64,000 nt of DNA, taken from positions 795,010 through 859,009 of the forward strand of contig CAJGBI010000001.1 of the NCBI GenBank assembly GCA_904424815.1, written 5' to 3'. Of this stretch, positions 35,337-44,828 are shown one piece after another. The notes beneath the pieces were generated by a model. It searched no databases and was not told where the DNA came from. It saw nothing but the letters and a program-made list of their open reading frames with translations. The position numbers were made by a program, and so were the translations under genes. Each line of letters opens with the position of its first letter. Position 1 is the first letter of the stretch. This stretch comes from Puniceicoccaceae bacterium Marseille-Q1082 (lineage in GTDB: Bacteria > Verrucomicrobiota > Verrucomicrobiia > Opitutales > Intestinicryptomonadaceae).

Positions 35337-38089
35337 GCATTCAAGACGTAAATACGATTGCCAACCGCCTGAGTTTGCGGGAGCCGCAGAGGGATAGCCT
35401 GAAAATTTTAGACAGGGTCTTGGAGATCTCAAACCTCACAAAGGGCGCGGATACAACGCAGATTTTGGAAATAATCCAAAGCGAGTTCCCGTCGGTGAAG
35501 GATTTTGAGAGGGCGTTTCCGTCGCTTTGTTTTTCTTTGGCGACGGGTGTCGGCAAAACGCGCCTTATGGGGGCGTTTATCGCGTATTTGCACAGGTTCT
35601 ACGGCGTAAAAAATTTTTTTGTGGTAGCCCCCAACTTAACCATTTACAACAAGCTTCATCAAGATTTCACCCAGAATACCCCAAAATACGTCTTTAAGGG
35701 AATAAGCGAGTTCGCGCAGAACCAGCCGGAAATCGTAACCGGCGACAACTACGAAAGCGGACTTGGAGCCCACGGCAACCTGTTTTCCAAAGTTGTAATT
35801 AATATTTTTAACATTGCAAAAATCACCGCAAAAGATGGCGGAAAACTTGCTAAGGACGACGCACGGCGCTCGGTTGCGCGCGTGCGGAGGCTGATTGAAA
35901 CAATAGGCGAAAGCTATTTCGACTTTCTCGCCTCAAAAGAAGACCTTGTGGTGATTATGGACGAATCCCACCGCTACCGGGCGTCGGCGGGCTGGGAAGC
36001 CCTAAACGACTTAAAACCCGTCTTGGGGCTTGAGCTTACGGCAACTCCGCAAGTCGAAAGAAACGGAAAGTCCGTACCCTTCAAAAACGTCATTTACGAT
36101 TATCCTCTCGCGTGCGCTATACGCGACGGCTATGTCAAAGAACCCGCCGTGGCGACGCGCGAGAATTTTAACCCAAAGCAGTATTCAGCCGACGAACTCG
36201 AAAAAATAAAGCTTCACGACGCCGTCTGCATTCATGAATCAAGAAAGGCAAGCCTACAAATTTACGCCGACAACAAAGGCGTCAAAACCGTAAAACCTTT
36301 CATACTTGTTGTCGCAACAGACACGAAACATTCGGCGGAACTCAAAGGCTATATGGAAAGCCCCGAATTCTTCGAGGGCCGCTATGCAGGGAAAATCCTT
36401 GAGATAAACTCCGCGACTTCCGGCGCCGAAAAAGACGAAAATATCAACAAGCTGCTAACAGTCGAAGATCCGAACAACCCCGTGGAAATCGTAATACACG
36501 TCAACATGCTAAAAGAGGGCTGGGACGTCACAAACCTGTATACGATTGTACCGCTAAGGGCGGCGAACTCTAAAACTTTGGTGGAACAATCCATTGGCAG
36601 AGGCTTGCGTTTGCCTTACGGAAAGCGCACCGGAGAACCCGAAGTAGATACTCTCACAATAGTATCGCACGACAAATTCCAAGAAATCGTAGATTACGCA
36701 AACGACCCGAACTCCCTAATCCGCAAAACGGTAATCGTCGGCAAAGACGTTCCAGAAAGCGGAACAAGCGTTGTAAAGATTGAAAATCCCATTGACGCTA
36801 TAATAAACGCTGCCTCGCAGGAAATAACGCCTTCTGCGGGAGGAGAAGAAAGCCCGATAGTTTCGAGAGTTCCGCAAGGGAAGTCTATCATCGAGCGCGC
36901 CGCCGAAAAGCATAAGTTTGAATCCGAAAGCGAAAAAAATATCGCCCGAATCACAAAAGAAATAATATCCGCAAATTTTGAAAATCTCGCGGGAGTCGAA
37001 AAATTGTCGGACGAAAAAGTCAAAGAGCGCATAGTAAAAGAAGTAAAAGACAGATTGGCGCGTTCGCAGGTCCAAACAGAAATGAATCTGGACGATACGC
37101 CAAAGACCGATATAGAAAAAACCGTCCAAAACACTATCGGGCTTGTACAAGAAACAACTATAAATATCCCGCGCGTAATTATCACCCCCAAAGGCGAAAG
37201 CCGCAGAAAGTTCACAGATTTCAAATTAAATACTTCTTCTTTGCAAAAATTCAGCAGAGTAAGCCGCGACATCACAATTCGACAGCTTCAAAGCAATGTT
37301 GGTTTTATTATAGAAGCTGAAGAACTGGACTATGAGGAAACTCCCGAGCGAAACATCGTAAGTGCCCTAATGGACCTCGACGACATTCCTTACGACGACA
37401 ACAACTCGGTAATAAACTCAATCGCAAAACAATACGCGGATTTTGTGCGGTCATACGAAAGCGACGAAGTTGAAGTCAAAAAAATAGTTCTCTTTAACAG
37501 AAGGGAAATTGCAAAATTTCTACACGACGAACTATTCAATCATGAAGAGACTGTCGAGATAGAGTATCAGGCAACCGTGTCAAAAGGCTTTAGAATAGCG
37601 TCCTCAAAAAGCTTTAAATATACGAGAGATACTCAAAAACTAAATTTCAGAAACTCCGCCTTCACAAAAAAAGACATAAGAAACTACCTGTTTGTAGGCT
37701 ACAAGAAATCGCTGTTTCCTGAACTGAATTTCGATTCGGATCCCGAGCGCAGATTCTCCGCCATCTTGGAGGATTCACCGCAAGTATTGCGCTGGTTCAA
37801 GCCCACAACAAACGATATTATGATTTTCTACGAATCAGGGAAAGAATATGAACCAGATTTTATCGTAGAAACCGACAACAAAATGTTGCTCGTTGAAATA
37901 AAGGCCGAAAAAGACGTAAACGACTCAGGCGTGCAAAACAAGGCAAGTGCAGCAAAACTTTGGTGCCAATATGCTTCCGAACACGCTTTGAAGAATGGCG
38001 GAAAAGCATGGAAGTATCTGCTCATTCCCGATATTGAAGTATTATCAAATGCAACATTGGATGCGCTAACAAGCAAGTTCGAAAAATGA
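35333..38089 (+). CDS. res: Type III restriction endonuclease subunit (Res)
   Basis: A 918-aa SF2 translocase-nuclease. Walker A is SLATGVGKTRLMGAFIAYL (about residue 62), DExH is VIMDESHRYRA, LELTATPQ is motif III, and VEQSIGRGLRLPYG is motif VI. Near the C-terminus, YEPDFIVETDNKMLLVEIKAEKDV gives a PD-(D/E)xK nuclease core (D...EIK). With Mod it would form the Mod-Res complex that cuts after ATP-driven long-range communication between sites. The start codon overlaps the RhuM stop. No frameshift is visible, so restriction could still work although the helicase upstream is broken. Confidence 0.95.
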   Translation: MSIQDVNTIANRLSLREPQRDSLKILDRVLEISNLTKGADTTQILEIIQSEFPSVKDFERAFPSLCFSLATGVGKTRLMGAFIAYLHRFYGVKNFFVVAPNLTIYNKLHQDFTQNTPKYVFKGISEFAQNQPEIVTGDNYESGLGAHGNLFSKVVINIFNIAKITAKDGGKLAKDDARRSVARVRRLIETIGESYFDFLASKEDLVVIMDESHRYRASAGWEALNDLKPVLGLELTATPQVERNGKSVPFKNVIYDYPLACAIRDGYVKEPAVATRENFNPKQYSADELEKIKLHDAVCIHESRKASLQIYADNKGVKTVKPFILVVATDTKHSAELKGYMESPEFFEGRYAGKILEINSATSGAEKDENINKLLTVEDPNNPVEIVIHVNMLKEGWDVTNLYTIVPLRAANSKTLVEQSIGRGLRLPYGKRTGEPEVDTLTIVSHDKFQEIVDYANDPNSLIRKTVIVGKDVPESGTSVVKIENPIDAIINAASQEITPSAGGEESPIVSRVPQGKSIIERAAEKHKFESESEKNIARITKEIISANFENLAGVEKLSDEKVKERIVKEVKDRLARSQVQTEMNLDDTPKTDIEKTVQNTIGLVQETTINIPRVIITPKGESRRKFTDFKLNTSSLQKFSRVSRDITIRQLQSNVGFIIEAEELDYEETPERNIVSALMDLDDIPYDDNNSVINSIAKQYADFVRSYESDEVEVKKIVLFNRREIAKFLHDELFNHEETVEIEYQATVSKGFRIASSKSFKYTRDTQKLNFRNSAFTKKDIRNYLFVGYKKSLFPELNFDSDPERRFSAILEDSPQVLRWFKPTTNDIMIFYESGKEYEPDFIVETDNKMLLVEIKAEKDVNDSGVQNKASAAKLWCQYASEHALKNGGKAWKYLLIPDIEVLSNATLDALTSKFEK

Positions 38090-38492
38090 AAATGCGTTTG
38101 TCAAATGCTCCTTTAATATATCATCATTTTTTCTTTATATAATTGAAGGCAAGCAATTAATTTATCCTTGTGATATGCATTGCTTGTCGAGTTTCTATCT
38201 ATCTCAAAAATCGTCCGGAGGGGTGTTATGCGCAACAAAATAGACTTTGAATCTTCCGGGCTTTCAATGCGGAAATATTGCGCGAAAAACAAAATTCCAT
38301 TTTCTATGTTCCAAAGGCGGCTACATTTGCTCAAGAGTTTGTCTGACGAAGTATTGAATATTTGAAAGCTTTGAAATTGAAGGAAGAAACTTCGCTATGT
38401 TCCTTTAGGAGCCTATACGAGCTTTCCAGTTTGCCCAAACCTCTCCAACTCCAACGATTGAAAGATAAAATAAACTATAACTAATATTTATA
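38090..38492. other. AT-rich gap between res and IS copy 3
   Basis: 403 bp with one small frame (see 38228-38365) and no recognised RNA or operon signals; it looks like worn mobile-element sequence. Confidence 0.5.
38228..38365 (+). pseudogene. Small frame resembling an IS66-type accessory protein fragment
   Basis: A 45-residue frame reading DFESSGLSMRKYCAKNKIPFSMFQRRL. This follows the pattern (SGLSxxxFCxxHxIxxxTFxxW) of the short TnpA-like proteins of IS66 elements. Only that motif is present, the rest of the element is absent, and no Shine-Dalgarno is clear. Probably a relic. Confidence 0.35.
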
Positions 38493-39791
38493 CGCTCTAC
38501 GTCAAAGATTGTGGAATGAGAGAAAAAAAAGAGGGCAAAGAGAATAAAAAATGTTCTACAATGCCCAATGTGTTAATCAAGGGTTATAAGATACTCAGGA
38601 CGGTAAGAGTTAGTCAAGACTTTTCGCTTGCGGAAGTTGAGCATAAGCAGTCGGGTATACCCGACTGCTTATGTGGGTCGCATCGTTTGATTCATTACGA
38701 TTCCTACTGGCGTTATATTAAGCACGTCTCTGAAAACGGAGCTATTTATCATCTCAAGGTAAAATGCAAGCGTTACAAGTGTCTCGATTGCGGAAGGGTC
38801 TTTCGCGAAAGGCTTGAGGGAGTAAGGCCTTACGCTCGTCACTCGGAGAGGTTCAAAAACAGGCTCGTAAGTGAATACGCTCGGAACGTTTGCAATAAGG
38901 CTATTGCTCGGATTTACCGCATATCTGCAAGCACGGTTGAGCGGGCAATCCACAGTAGGTACGAGCAAAAGCTCAAAGAGCAAATCAACTATCCTTGTCC
39001 TGAAATTATAGGGATAGACGAACACACAATCCACAAGGGTTACAAGTTTGCGACGACAATAGCCGACTTATCGCACCACAGGGTATACGATGTTATTAAA
39101 GGGAAGAGACATAGCGATATAGCAGGCGCGCTAATGTCATACAAAGGCAGGGAAAATGTGAAGGTAGTGTGCATGGATTTATCGAGCGGATATCGAAGTA
39201 TCGTAAGGAGATGTTTTCCGAGGGCGAAGATAGTAGCGGATAGGTTTCATGTGATACGATTAGTGCTCAACCACTTTATGGAATTTTGCAAGAGTGCGCA
39301 GGAAGAAGTAAAGTGGAAGAGAAAGATTACTTATCCTTTGCGGAAAAGGAGAGAGAGGCTAAAAGCGCAAGAGATGGAGCGGCTTAAAAGCTTTTTTAGG
39401 GGAAATCCGGCAATAGAGCTTGCGTACGAATTTAAGGAGCGATTATGCGGACTATTGAATAAAAAGAGTCAGACGGCAAAGCAATGCAGGGATAACATAA
39501 GAAAGTTAAAGGAAATGATGAAGATAATGAAATACGAAGCGCCGACAGAGTTTGGGAAGCTTGCGGAAACGATAAGCGAATGGTTTGCGCCGATAATAAG
39601 AATGTGGAGATTTACAAAAAATAACGGAATAACGGAAGGCTTCCACCGCAAGATGAAGTTGATACAACGCAGAGCCTATGGATACAGAAACTTTGAAAAT
39701 TACAGACTGAGAGTCCTCGTGGAATGCGGGGTGAATCTATGAAAGGCAAATCTAAAAAATCAACCTATTCCACAACCTTTGGTATTGACCC
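38493..39791 (+). mobile_element. ISL3-family insertion sequence, copy 3 (1299 bp)
   Basis: Same ends as copy 2 in the opposite orientation. The flanking 8-mers are TATTTATA and TATTTATT, matching at 7 of 8, probably a worn target duplication. Its right end reads GGTATTGACCC where other copies have GGTGTTGACCC. Confidence 0.93.
38516..39742 (+). CDS. ISL3-family transposase, IS copy 3
   Basis: A 408-aa transposase with all DDE residues. Differences from copy 2 include MREKKEG at the start, RVSQDFS, DSYWRYIKH, LVLNHFMEF and KWKRKITY. These substitutions suggest an older copy than copies 2 and 5. Confidence 0.95.
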   Translation: MREKKEGKENKKCSTMPNVLIKGYKILRTVRVSQDFSLAEVEHKQSGIPDCLCGSHRLIHYDSYWRYIKHVSENGAIYHLKVKCKRYKCLDCGRVFRERLEGVRPYARHSERFKNRLVSEYARNVCNKAIARIYRISASTVERAIHSRYEQKLKEQINYPCPEIIGIDEHTIHKGYKFATTIADLSHHRVYDVIKGKRHSDIAGALMSYKGRENVKVVCMDLSSGYRSIVRRCFPRAKIVADRFHVIRLVLNHFMEFCKSAQEEVKWKRKITYPLRKRRERLKAQEMERLKSFFRGNPAIELAYEFKERLCGLLNKKSQTAKQCRDNIRKLKEMMKIMKYEAPTEFGKLAETISEWFAPIIRMWRFTKNNGITEGFHRKMKLIQRRAYGYRNFENYRLRVLVECGVNL

Positions 39792-39879
39792 TATTTATTT
39801 AAATACAAAACAATAAAAAATGCGTTTAACGCCATAATGCAAAAGCCGTGTTTTCTGAAAGCGGAATAGGGCAATTTTC

Positions 39880-41196
39880 CGCTCTACGTCAAAGATTGTG
39901 GAATGGTGGAAAAAAAAGAGGGCAAAGAGAATAAAAAATGTTCTACAATGCCCAATGTGTTAATCAAGGGTTACAAGATACTCAGGACAGTAAGAGTTGG
40001 TCAAGACTTTTCGCTTGCGGAAGTTGAGCATAAGCAGTCGGGTATACCCGACTGCTTATGCGGGTCGCATCGTTTGATACATTACGATTCCTACCGGCGT
40101 TATATTAAGCACGTCTCTGAAAACGGAGCTATTTATCATCTCAAGGTAAAATGCAAGCGTTACAAGTGTCTCGATTGCGGAAGGGTCTTTCGCGAAAGGC
40201 TTGAGGGAGTAAGGCCTTACGCTCGTCACTCGGAGAGGTTCAAAAACAGGCTCGTAAGTGAATACGCTCGGAACGTTTGCAATAAGGCTATTGCTCGGAT
40301 TTACCGCATATCTGCAAGCACGGTTGAGCGGGCAATCCACAGTAGGTACGAGCAAAAGCTCAAAGAGCAAATCAACTATCCTTGTCCTGAAATTATAGGA
40401 ATAGACGAGCACACAATCCACAAGGGTTACAAGTTTGCGACTACGATAGCCGACTTATCGCACCACAGGGTATACGATGTTATTAAAGGGAAGAGACATA
40501 TCGATATAGCAGGCGCGCTAATGTCGTACAAAGGCAGGGAAAATGTGAAGGTAGTGTGCATGGATTTATCGAGCGGATATCGAAGTATCGTAAGGAGATG
40601 TTTTCCGAGGGCGAAGATAGTAGCGGATAGGTTTCATGTGATACGATTAGTGCTCCACCACTTTATGGAATTTTGCAAGAGTGCGCAGGAAGAAGTAAAG
40701 TGGAAGAGATCGATTACTTATCCTTTGCGGAAAAGGAGAGAGAGGCTAAAAGCGCAAGAGATGGAGCGGCTTAAAAGCTTTTTTAGTGGAAATCCGGCAA
40801 TAGAGCTTGCGTACGAATTTAAGGAGCGATTATGCGGGCTATTGAATAAAAAGAGTCAGACGGCAAAGCAATGCAGGGATAACATAAGAAAGTTAAAGGA
40901 AATGATGAAGATAATGAAATACGAAGCGCCGACAGAGTTTGGGAAGCTTGCGGAAACGATAAGCGAATGGTTTGCGCCGATAATCAGAATGTGGAGATTT
41001 ACAAAAAATAACGGAATAACGGAGGGCTTCCACCGCAAGATTAAGTTGATACAACGCAGAGCCTATGGATACAGAAACTTTGAAAATTACAGACTGAGAG
41101 TCCTCGTGGAATGCGGGGTGAATCTATGAAAGGCAAATCTAAAAAATCAACCTATTCCACAACCTTTGGTGTTGACCCAACCTTTGGTGTTGACCC
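39880..41196 (+). mobile_element. ISL3-family insertion sequence, copy 4 (1317 bp)
   Basis: Flanked by perfect 8-bp direct repeats CAATTTTC (39872-39879 and 41197-41204). It is 18 bp longer than copies 2, 3 and 5 because the terminal AACCTTTGGTGTTGACCC is present twice. The target duplication lies outside the second copy, so the doubled end was the transposing end. It is in tandem with copy 3, 88 bp apart. Confidence 0.95.
39903..41129 (+). CDS. ISL3-family transposase, IS copy 4
   Basis: A 408-aa transposase with zinc finger, HTH and DDE residues intact. Characteristic changes are FFSGNPAIEL (others have RGNP) and EGFHRKIKLIQ (others KMK). Confidence 0.95.
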   Translation: MVEKKEGKENKKCSTMPNVLIKGYKILRTVRVGQDFSLAEVEHKQSGIPDCLCGSHRLIHYDSYRRYIKHVSENGAIYHLKVKCKRYKCLDCGRVFRERLEGVRPYARHSERFKNRLVSEYARNVCNKAIARIYRISASTVERAIHSRYEQKLKEQINYPCPEIIGIDEHTIHKGYKFATTIADLSHHRVYDVIKGKRHIDIAGALMSYKGRENVKVVCMDLSSGYRSIVRRCFPRAKIVADRFHVIRLVLHHFMEFCKSAQEEVKWKRSITYPLRKRRERLKAQEMERLKSFFSGNPAIELAYEFKERLCGLLNKKSQTAKQCRDNIRKLKEMMKIMKYEAPTEFGKLAETISEWFAPIIRMWRFTKNNGITEGFHRKIKLIQRRAYGYRNFENYRLRVLVECGVNL

Positions 41197-41280
41197 CAAT
41201 TTTCGGGAGAGTTTCAAGTCGAAGAGACGAACCGGCGTTAAACAGAATCTCTATACAACTAATTTATCGCCTTTAAAATG

Positions 41281-41314
41281 CAAAAAGCGAACCGTTCTGT
41301 TTAACGCGGTTCGC
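41281..41314 (-). terminator. Intrinsic terminator of ssrA
   Basis: On the minus strand the stem GCGAACCG / CGGTTCGC with a 12-nt loop is followed by TTTTTG, about 20 nt after the tmRNA 3' end. Confidence 0.85.
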
Positions 41315-41335
41315 CTCTTCGCCAAATGGTGGAGA

Positions 41336-41677
41336 TGGCGGGAGTCGAACCCGCGTCCTGAGAGCTTTCGGCTATACCGTCTACATGCTTAGTCTCCGAT
41401 TGGTCTTTCGAAGCGGTTAGGTCGGGACTTCCTCCGCTCCGGCGCCGGACGGTTTGTGGCGGCCGCAACTCCGTCCGAACAGTTGCGGCCCCTGTTCCCG
41501 ATGTCGACGCCGGGCATCCCATACCGGGAATCTGAGAGCCGACGCGCCGCTTAATTAAGCGGCGATAGCGTATTCTTCGCCATTTATGTTTTGTGCGACA
41601 CATTTTTACGGAGCCAAGTGTCGTCTCCGGCATGCAGGCATAATCTACGACCCAAAGTCGAATTCCGGAACATCCCC
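41336..41677 (-). ncRNA. ssrA: Transfer-messenger RNA (tmRNA)
   Basis: A 342-nt one-piece tmRNA with CCA encoded. The 5' GGGGATG pairs with 3' CATCTCC, and the T arm is GCGGGTTCGACTCCCGC. The tag frame (41555-41596, minus) begins at GCA and reads AQNINGEEYAIAA, then TAA. The ending AIAA is as expected for degradation tags. It acts with SmpB to rescue stalled ribosomes. Its 3' end faces the island, and ssrA 3' ends are common integration sites; no duplicate of its end was seen. Confidence 0.97.
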
Positions 41678-41765
41678 GTATTCTTTTGCGTCGGGATTAA
41701 CCCGTACGATTTTGGTTATCGGCGGATTCGCTTTTAATTCAAGCTTTTTATTTTCGCGCGCGCTA

Positions 41766-42938
41766 TTAAAGGCGCGATTTCACGCGCGGCGCGAGTATCG
41801 TCACGAGCATTCCTATGCACGCCATTGTCGCGAGCGACCACCGGAGGCTCGAGGCGTGGGCGATGAACCCTATGAGCGGCGGGCCCATCAGAAACCCGAA
41901 AAACCCTATCGTGGACACCGTCGCAATCGCCATTCCGGAGCTCATTCTGCGGGACTTCCCCGCGAGGCTGTAGCAAGTCGGAACCACCGTCGAAACCCCG
42001 GCGCCCACGAGCAGAAAGCCCATCGACGAAACCGCCACCCCCGGAAACGCGACCGCCAGAATCATTCCGCAGAAGACAAGGATTCCGCTCGACTGCAATA
42101 CGCGGATTACGCCGAACCTGGTTATCATGAAATCGCCGAGAAATCTTCCCGAGGCCATTGCGGACATATAGGCGATGTATCCCATGCGGCTCGAATCCTT
42201 GTCCGCGCCAATCACCTCCTTGAAATAGACGACGCTCCAGTCGTACATCGTACCCTCGCAGCTCATGCAGCCGAACGCGATGACGCCGAGCATTATTATA
42301 AACGGAGTAGGCGAAAAAATCGTGCGCTTTTTGCGCGCGTCGGCGGGGTCGGGCTCCGGCTTAATGTCCTCCGGAAGGATAAAATTCCGCGCGACGAGCG
42401 TTACCGCGACACTGAAGACAAAAACCCCCGCGAAACTTTGGAATAGCCCCACATTGTTTGCCGCGAGCATCGCGCTTAAAATCCCGCCGCAGAATCCCGC
42501 GAGGCTCCATAGCCCGTGGAAAGACGACATAATGGAGCGCCCGTAAACGCACTCGACCCCGACTGCCTGCGTGTTTATGGATATATTGTTCAGGTTCGCC
42601 GCCACTCCGAAGCACATGAGCGTCGCAAATAGCGCGGTCGGCGTGCCCGCGAGAGACAAAGCTACGAGCATTGCGGGATAAAATATTCCGGCGATGAGCG
42701 CCATCATTCTGCTGCCAAAACGCGTGACGAGATACCCGGAAAGCGCCATCGCGCAAACCTGTCCGAGCGGTAGCGCGAAAAGTATTCCTCCGAGATCGGC
42801 TTCGTCGAGGTTCAGGTTTGTTTTCACGTCGGCAATTCTGCTTGCCCAGCTTGCGAAGATTATCCCCTGGTTGAAAAACAGACAGCCGAGCGCGGCGCGG
42901 TAGACTGCGGGGCTGTAGCGTAAGTTTTGGAAATCCAT
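41766..42938 (-). CDS. MFS transporter, fucose-permease-like
   Basis: A 390-aa membrane protein with about twelve hydrophobic segments. Typical MFS text includes GCLFFNQGIIFASWASRIADVKTNL in helix 1 and the following loop, and GSRMMALIAGIFYPAML after helix 2. Internal repeats such as RFLGDFMITRFGVIRVLQ mark the second half. The frame is open upstream to 43133, but that stretch is basic low-complexity text; ATG 42938 starts just before helix 1 and gives the standard length. Substrate unknown; the sugar-permease-like branch is a guess. It lies 88 bp upstream of ssrA on the same strand. Confidence 0.85.
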   Translation of the reverse strand: MDFQNLRYSPAVYRAALGCLFFNQGIIFASWASRIADVKTNLNLDEADLGGILFALPLGQVCAMALSGYLVTRFGSRMMALIAGIFYPAMLVALSLAGTPTALFATLMCFGVAANLNNISINTQAVGVECVYGRSIMSSFHGLWSLAGFCGGILSAMLAANNVGLFQSFAGVFVFSVAVTLVARNFILPEDIKPEPDPADARKKRTIFSPTPFIIMLGVIAFGCMSCEGTMYDWSVVYFKEVIGADKDSSRMGYIAYMSAMASGRFLGDFMITRFGVIRVLQSSGILVFCGMILAVAFPGVAVSSMGFLLVGAGVSTVVPTCYSLAGKSRRMSSGMAIATVSTIGFFGFLMGPPLIGFIAHASSLRWSLATMACIGMLVTILAPRVKSRL

Positions 42939-43108
42939 ATGCGGCGGAAAAATCAGGGGACGAATTAGAGCATCGGGAAAGCGGATTTCAACACAAATTT
43001 CAGATGAAATTTTTCGACGAGCCGCCACGCCACCCTTTCCCGCCACGCCGCGGCCTCGGGAACGCGGGGCGGCGGCAATATTAAAATTTTTCGAAAAAAA
43101 GCTTGCAA

Positions 43109-43129
43109 CTATGGACAGACTCTCCATAG
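43109..43129. promoter_or_regulatory. Inverted repeat upstream of tRNA-Leu
   Basis: CTATGGA / TCCATAG with a 7-nt spacer, between the divergent MFS and tRNA-Leu genes and inside a flanking pair of AAGCTT. Could be an operator; evidence is structural only. Confidence 0.3.
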
Positions 43130-43154
43130 TCAAAGCTTTAAAAATAACTCAAAT

Positions 43155-43239
<85 letters not shown>

Positions 43240-43244
43240 ATTTA

Positions 43245-43275
43245 GGCTAATGTCGTTCGGCGTTAGCCATTTTTT
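43245..43275 (+). terminator. Terminator after tRNA-Leu
   Basis: GGCTAA / TTAGCC stem followed by ATTTTTT. Confidence 0.7.
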
Positions 43276-43427
43276 GGCTCAAAGCCAGAGGCTATGGAAT
43301 AAGGGATATAAAGAAGCGAATTTCCATACTATCCCTCCGCATTCTACGGATGCCCCGTGGCGGCAGTTTTCAAAGTCCCGCCCGCAAGCCCGCCTTTGGA
43401 TTAGCTTCTTCTTGCGGCGCAATACAT

Positions 43428-44726
43428 GGGTCAACACCAAAGGTTGTGGAATAGGTTGATTTTTTAGATTTGTCTTTCATAGTTTTACCCCGCATTCCAC
43501 GAGGACTCTCAGTCTGTAATTTTCAAAGTTTCTGTATCCGTAGGCTCTGCGTTGTATTAATTTCATCTTGCGGTGGAAGCCCTCCGTTATTCCGTTATTT
43601 TTTGTAAATCTCCACATTCTTATTATCGGCGCAAACCATTCGCTTATCGTTTCCGCAAGCTTCCCAAACTCTGTCGGCGCTTCGTATTTCATTATCTTCA
43701 TCATTTCCTTTAACTTTCTTATGTTATCCCTGCATTGCTTTGCCGTCTGACTCTTTTTATTCAATAGCCCGCATAATCGCTCCTTAAATTCGTACGCAAG
43801 CTCTATTGCCGGATTTCCCCTAAAAAAGCTTTTAAGCCGCTCCATCTCTTGCGCTTTTAGCCTCTCTCTCCTTTTCCGCAAAGGATAAGTAATCGATCTC
43901 TTCCACTTTACTTCTTCCTGCGCACTCTTGCAAAATTCCATAAAGTGGTGGAGCACTAATCGTATCACATGAAACCTATCCGCTACTATCTTCGCCCTCG
44001 GAAAACATCTCCTTACGATACTTCGATATCCGCTCGATAAATCCATGCACACTACCTTCACCTTCTCCCTGCCTTTGTACGACATTAGCGCGCCTGCTAT
44101 ATCGATATGCCTCTTCCCTTTAATAACATCGTATACCCTGTGGTGCGATAAGTCGGCTATCGTAGTCGCAAACTTGTAACCCTTGTGGATTGTGTGCTCG
44201 TCTATTCCTATAATTTCAGGACAAGGATAGTTGATTTGCTCTTTGAGCTTTTGCTCGTACCTACTGTGGATTGCCCGCTCAACCGTGCTTGCAGATATGC
44301 GGTAAATCCGGGCAATAGCCTTATTGCAAACGTTCCGAGCGTATTCACTTACGAGCCTGTTTTTGAACCTCTCCGAGTGACGAGCGTAAGGCCTTACTCC
44401 CTCAAGCCTTTCGCGAAAGACCCTTCCGCAATCGAGACACTTGTAACGCTTGCATTTTACCTTGTGATGATAAATAGCTCCGTTTTCAGAGACGTGCTTA
44501 ATATAACGCCGGTAGGAATCGTAATGTATCAAACGATGCGACCCGCATAAGCAGTCGGGTATACCCGACTGCTTATGCTCAACTTCCGCAAGCGAAAAGT
44601 CTTGACCAACTCTTACTGTCCTGAGTATCTTGTAACCCTTGATTAACACATTGGGCATTGTAGAACATTTTTTATTCTCTTTGCCCTCTTTTTTTTCCAC
44701 CATTCCACAATCTTTGACGTAGAGCG
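43428..44726 (-). mobile_element. ISL3-family insertion sequence, copy 5 (1299 bp)
   Basis: Complete, same ends and length as copy 2. Flanking 8-mers CAATACAT and TTATTTAT do not match, so a target duplication is absent. It lies outside the island, beyond ssrA and tRNA-Leu. Confidence 0.94.
43477..44703 (-). CDS. ISL3-family transposase, IS copy 5
   Basis: A 408-aa transposase identical in protein sequence to that of IS copy 2, with all DDE residues and zinc-finger cysteines intact. Confidence 0.96.
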   Translation of the reverse strand: MVEKKEGKENKKCSTMPNVLIKGYKILRTVRVGQDFSLAEVEHKQSGIPDCLCGSHRLIHYDSYRRYIKHVSENGAIYHHKVKCKRYKCLDCGRVFRERLEGVRPYARHSERFKNRLVSEYARNVCNKAIARIYRISASTVERAIHSRYEQKLKEQINYPCPEIIGIDEHTIHKGYKFATTIADLSHHRVYDVIKGKRHIDIAGALMSYKGREKVKVVCMDLSSGYRSIVRRCFPRAKIVADRFHVIRLVLHHFMEFCKSAQEEVKWKRSITYPLRKRRERLKAQEMERLKSFFRGNPAIELAYEFKERLCGLLNKKSQTAKQCRDNIRKLKEMMKIMKYEAPTEFGKLAETISEWFAPIIRMWRFTKNNGITEGFHRKMKLIQRRAYGYRNFENYRLRVLVECGVKL

Positions 44727-44828
44727 TTATTTATTCCCGACAAAAAGCGCGCCGGACCGCACTTTGCGAACATCGGCGCATATAAACCCGCCCGGGTTGA
44801 AAGGCTCGGAGTTAAAATAACGCCCCCC

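Noticed and set aside
26792-38089. Calling the defence locus DISARM
   Set aside because: The helicase resembles DrmD and a methyltransferase is present, but DrmA, DrmB and DrmC are absent and a type III Res is encoded instead.
24833-41335. Integrase or phage structural genes in the island
   Set aside because: None found; the only recombinase-type genes are the ISL3 transposases, although a tRNA att-like repeat is present.
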